A stretch of 64,000 nucleotides of DNA from Mortierella sp. BCC40632. Lineage: Eukaryota; Mortierellomycota; Mortierellomycetes; Mortierellales; Mortierellaceae. The position numbers and the translations under genes are program-made. Position 1 is the stretch's first letter. Every line of letters starts with the position of its first letter. Location: the NCBI GenBank assembly GCA_011634665.1, contig WAEK01000009.1:620001-684000 (forward strand). The letters are read 5' to 3'. The notes under the pieces were generated by a model. The model worked only from the letters and a program-made list of their open reading frames with translations, was not told where the DNA came from and did not search any database. Shown here piece by piece: positions 62,519 to 64,000 of the stretch.

Positions 62519-63756
62519 TTACTTGCCGTTAGCAGCTGAAGATGATGATGACGAAGACGCAGGTGGTTGCTGTGACTGAGCTTGGACTTGGACTTGATAT
62601 GCGGCTGCAGCCTGGTATTGCATATACTGCTGAAGTTGTTCCTGAGAAACTGGATAAAAGTGTGGATCAATTGCCTAGTCAACAAAGAGCAAGTGAAAGA
62701 AAGAGGTTATGATAAGTAAGGAGAGGGCATTCTTCAAGGCGCCTGAGAATAATAAAATCTCTTGGATCAAGGTAGAGCAGCCATCAAGCCTACAGAAGAG
62801 TATCCTGCCAATCCTCCTTGCGGGTAGTATTGGGCGTATTGCTGCTGTTGTTGAGGGTCACTGAAGGAGGTAGCCTATGAGAAAGACAGAGAATATAAGA
62901 GGACTAGACGGTTATGTACAGGGCCCTAGTGCGATTGGATAGGACTGGGAGGAGGAACGAGCTGGCGCCAATTCACTGTCTCTTCAGAGACAGATTTCTT
63001 TGATGTTCCATTGTCCCCAAATACGGTCCACACATACCTCCGCAGACTGCTCTTCTCGGGTAGAGGACCTCTTTGTGGGCTTGTTGGCCTCCTCTCGAGG
63101 AACGATGTCAATCAAGAAATCAAACTGGTCTGATCGAGAGGCGGCACTAGCCACATCACTCCGCTGTAATGTCCTTCGTTTGTTTTCTTCAGCATGCATC
63201 CAGGCCCGTCGAGTGATTTCGCAGATAAAGATTTCACATCTGTGAGTAGGTGGATAGAACAACGTGAGTGGATTTGAGCTTTTGTTTGTTGCCATTTTCC
63301 CTTTGGACATTTCCACCTCTTGCATCTCGACAAATACCCCTCTCTTACGCTTTCGAAAAGAGAATAGGAGCCTCGGCACTAATCATCTTTGGAGTGGACG
63401 CCCACAGGAATCGAGGAAAGGTACAATTCGGTCCGTTAGCGATGGAAGAAAATTGGCTCGTTATTTTGTCACACATACACAAACGCACATACGAAGAGAC
63501 GCATGCGTCCATCATCCCAAAGAACCATTGAGGAAAAAAGGAAAAAGGAAAATGAAAAAAAAAAATAGTCGAAAAGGAAAGCTCCCTGTGTCTGTACCTT
63601 CACCTCAGGATCCGATTTCATGACCTTCTTGATCCGGGCCAAGGGCAAAGGATGGTTTTTGAAGTCGGCCTCGGATTGCTCAGCGGCCAGGATCTGCTCC
63701 TCCCAAAACTCTTGCGCAAACTGCTGTTGTTGCTGTTGAACAGTAACGGAACCCAT
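62519..63756 (-). CDS. HAP5: CCAAT-binding factor histone-fold subunit NF-YC/HAP5
   Basis: Forms a histone-fold dimer with NF-YB/HAP3 and, with NF-YA/HAP2, binds CCAAT boxes in the nucleus. Exons 63756-63598, 63386-63349, 63239-63038, 62874-62794 and 62674-62519 close in frame at about 211 residues. The N-terminus has a Gln run, then [19 protein letters not shown]. The core reads [52 protein letters not shown] and [14 protein letters not shown], essentially diagnostic for NF-YC. The tail is Gln/Tyr-rich ([14 protein letters not shown] and [17 protein letters not shown]), a typical activation-type region, ending SAANGK. The histone fold is split across three exons. Start and stop are clear. 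Confidence 0.95.
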
Positions 63757-63941
63757 TGTATTTTGCTCTTTGTTTCTTCTTTTCTTCTTCTTTTTCTTCT
63801 TCTTCTTCTTCTTTCTTTTCCTTTCCGGTTGTGTGACAGGAACAGAGGTTGAGAGTGGCAACAAGCAGGATGAGGAATAGAGCGTGAAAAGAAAGAGCGG
63901 AAGGGTTGGTACTGATCCTCCTGTCCTGTGTGTTTGTTCAG
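63757..63941. promoter_or_regulatory. Upstream region of NF-YC
   Basis: A short CT/TTC-rich stretch (about 63775-63825) between NF-YC and a possible divergent gene at the window edge. Confidence 0.35.
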
Positions 63942-64000
63942 ATGTCGGCTATGTTTTGGGCAAGGTTTCCGAGACTGGGATTTCAACAATTTATGAGATG
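63942..64000 (+). CDS. Possible start of a gene cut by the window edge
   Basis: An ATG preceded by TTGTTCAG (an acceptor-like context) opens a frame of 19 codons to the edge: MSAMFWARFPRLG and onward. The Arg/Phe-rich, acid-free start could be a mitochondrial presequence. The piece is too short to identify. Confidence 0.3.
   Translation, partial: MSAMFWARFPRLGFQQFMR

Overview
The window is nuclear DNA from a filamentous fungus. The genes carry many short GT-AG introns, often with CT-rich tracts before the acceptor. Intergenic DNA is full of (GA)n/(CT)n microsatellites and long A/T homopolymers. The proteins are ordinary fungal housekeeping types, some with long Q, P or S/T runs. This style and the gene set suggest an early-diverging lineage such as Mortierellomycotina; that assignment is inference and no species is claimed.

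Thirteen protein-coding genes are supported, twelve of which can be named at least to family. On the left (1-14.2 kb) are a three-repeat Myb protein that also carries five C2H2 fingers (+), the origin recognition subunit ORC4 (+, 9 exons), and an RSC1/RSC2-like double-bromodomain/BAH chromatin remodelling subunit (-, 12 exons). From 14.2 to 25.8 kb lies accessory DNA: a decayed 3' fragment of large-subunit rDNA, an SDS-type alkyl sulfatase gene (-), a short tandem repeat, and a broken Ty3/gypsy chromodomain retrotransposon (+). From 25.8 to 44.7 kb is a dense block: a peroxisomal acyl-CoA oxidase (-), mitochondrial ATP synthase beta (-), a BFR1-like mRNP protein with a large acidic extension (+), a CCDC124-like ribosome-associated protein (-), ribosomal protein eL18 (+), and a 2-oxoglutarate/Fe(II) dioxygenase (-).

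From 44.7 to 57.3 kb I find no gene: it is a gene desert of microsatellites and poly(A)/poly(T) runs. The right end holds a small two-helix membrane protein (-), mitochondrial ClpX (+), the CCAAT-binding histone-fold subunit NF-YC/HAP5 (-), and possibly the first codons of a further gene at the edge (+).

Most genes serve unrelated core functions: replication, chromatin, transcription, translation, beta-oxidation, and mitochondrial energy and proteostasis. I do not see an operon-like or defence-like system. The points most worth a second look are the Myb-C2H2 architecture, the rDNA pseudogene with an altered sarcin-ricin loop, the retroelement with lost catalytic residues, three GC-AG introns in 48, one-base discrepancies in ClpX and ORC4, the acyl-CoA oxidase with a PTS2 motif and a Gly at the expected catalytic Glu, and the alkyl sulfatase set amid repeat debris. 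Exon boundaries were inferred by hand from splice signals, reading phase and family similarity.
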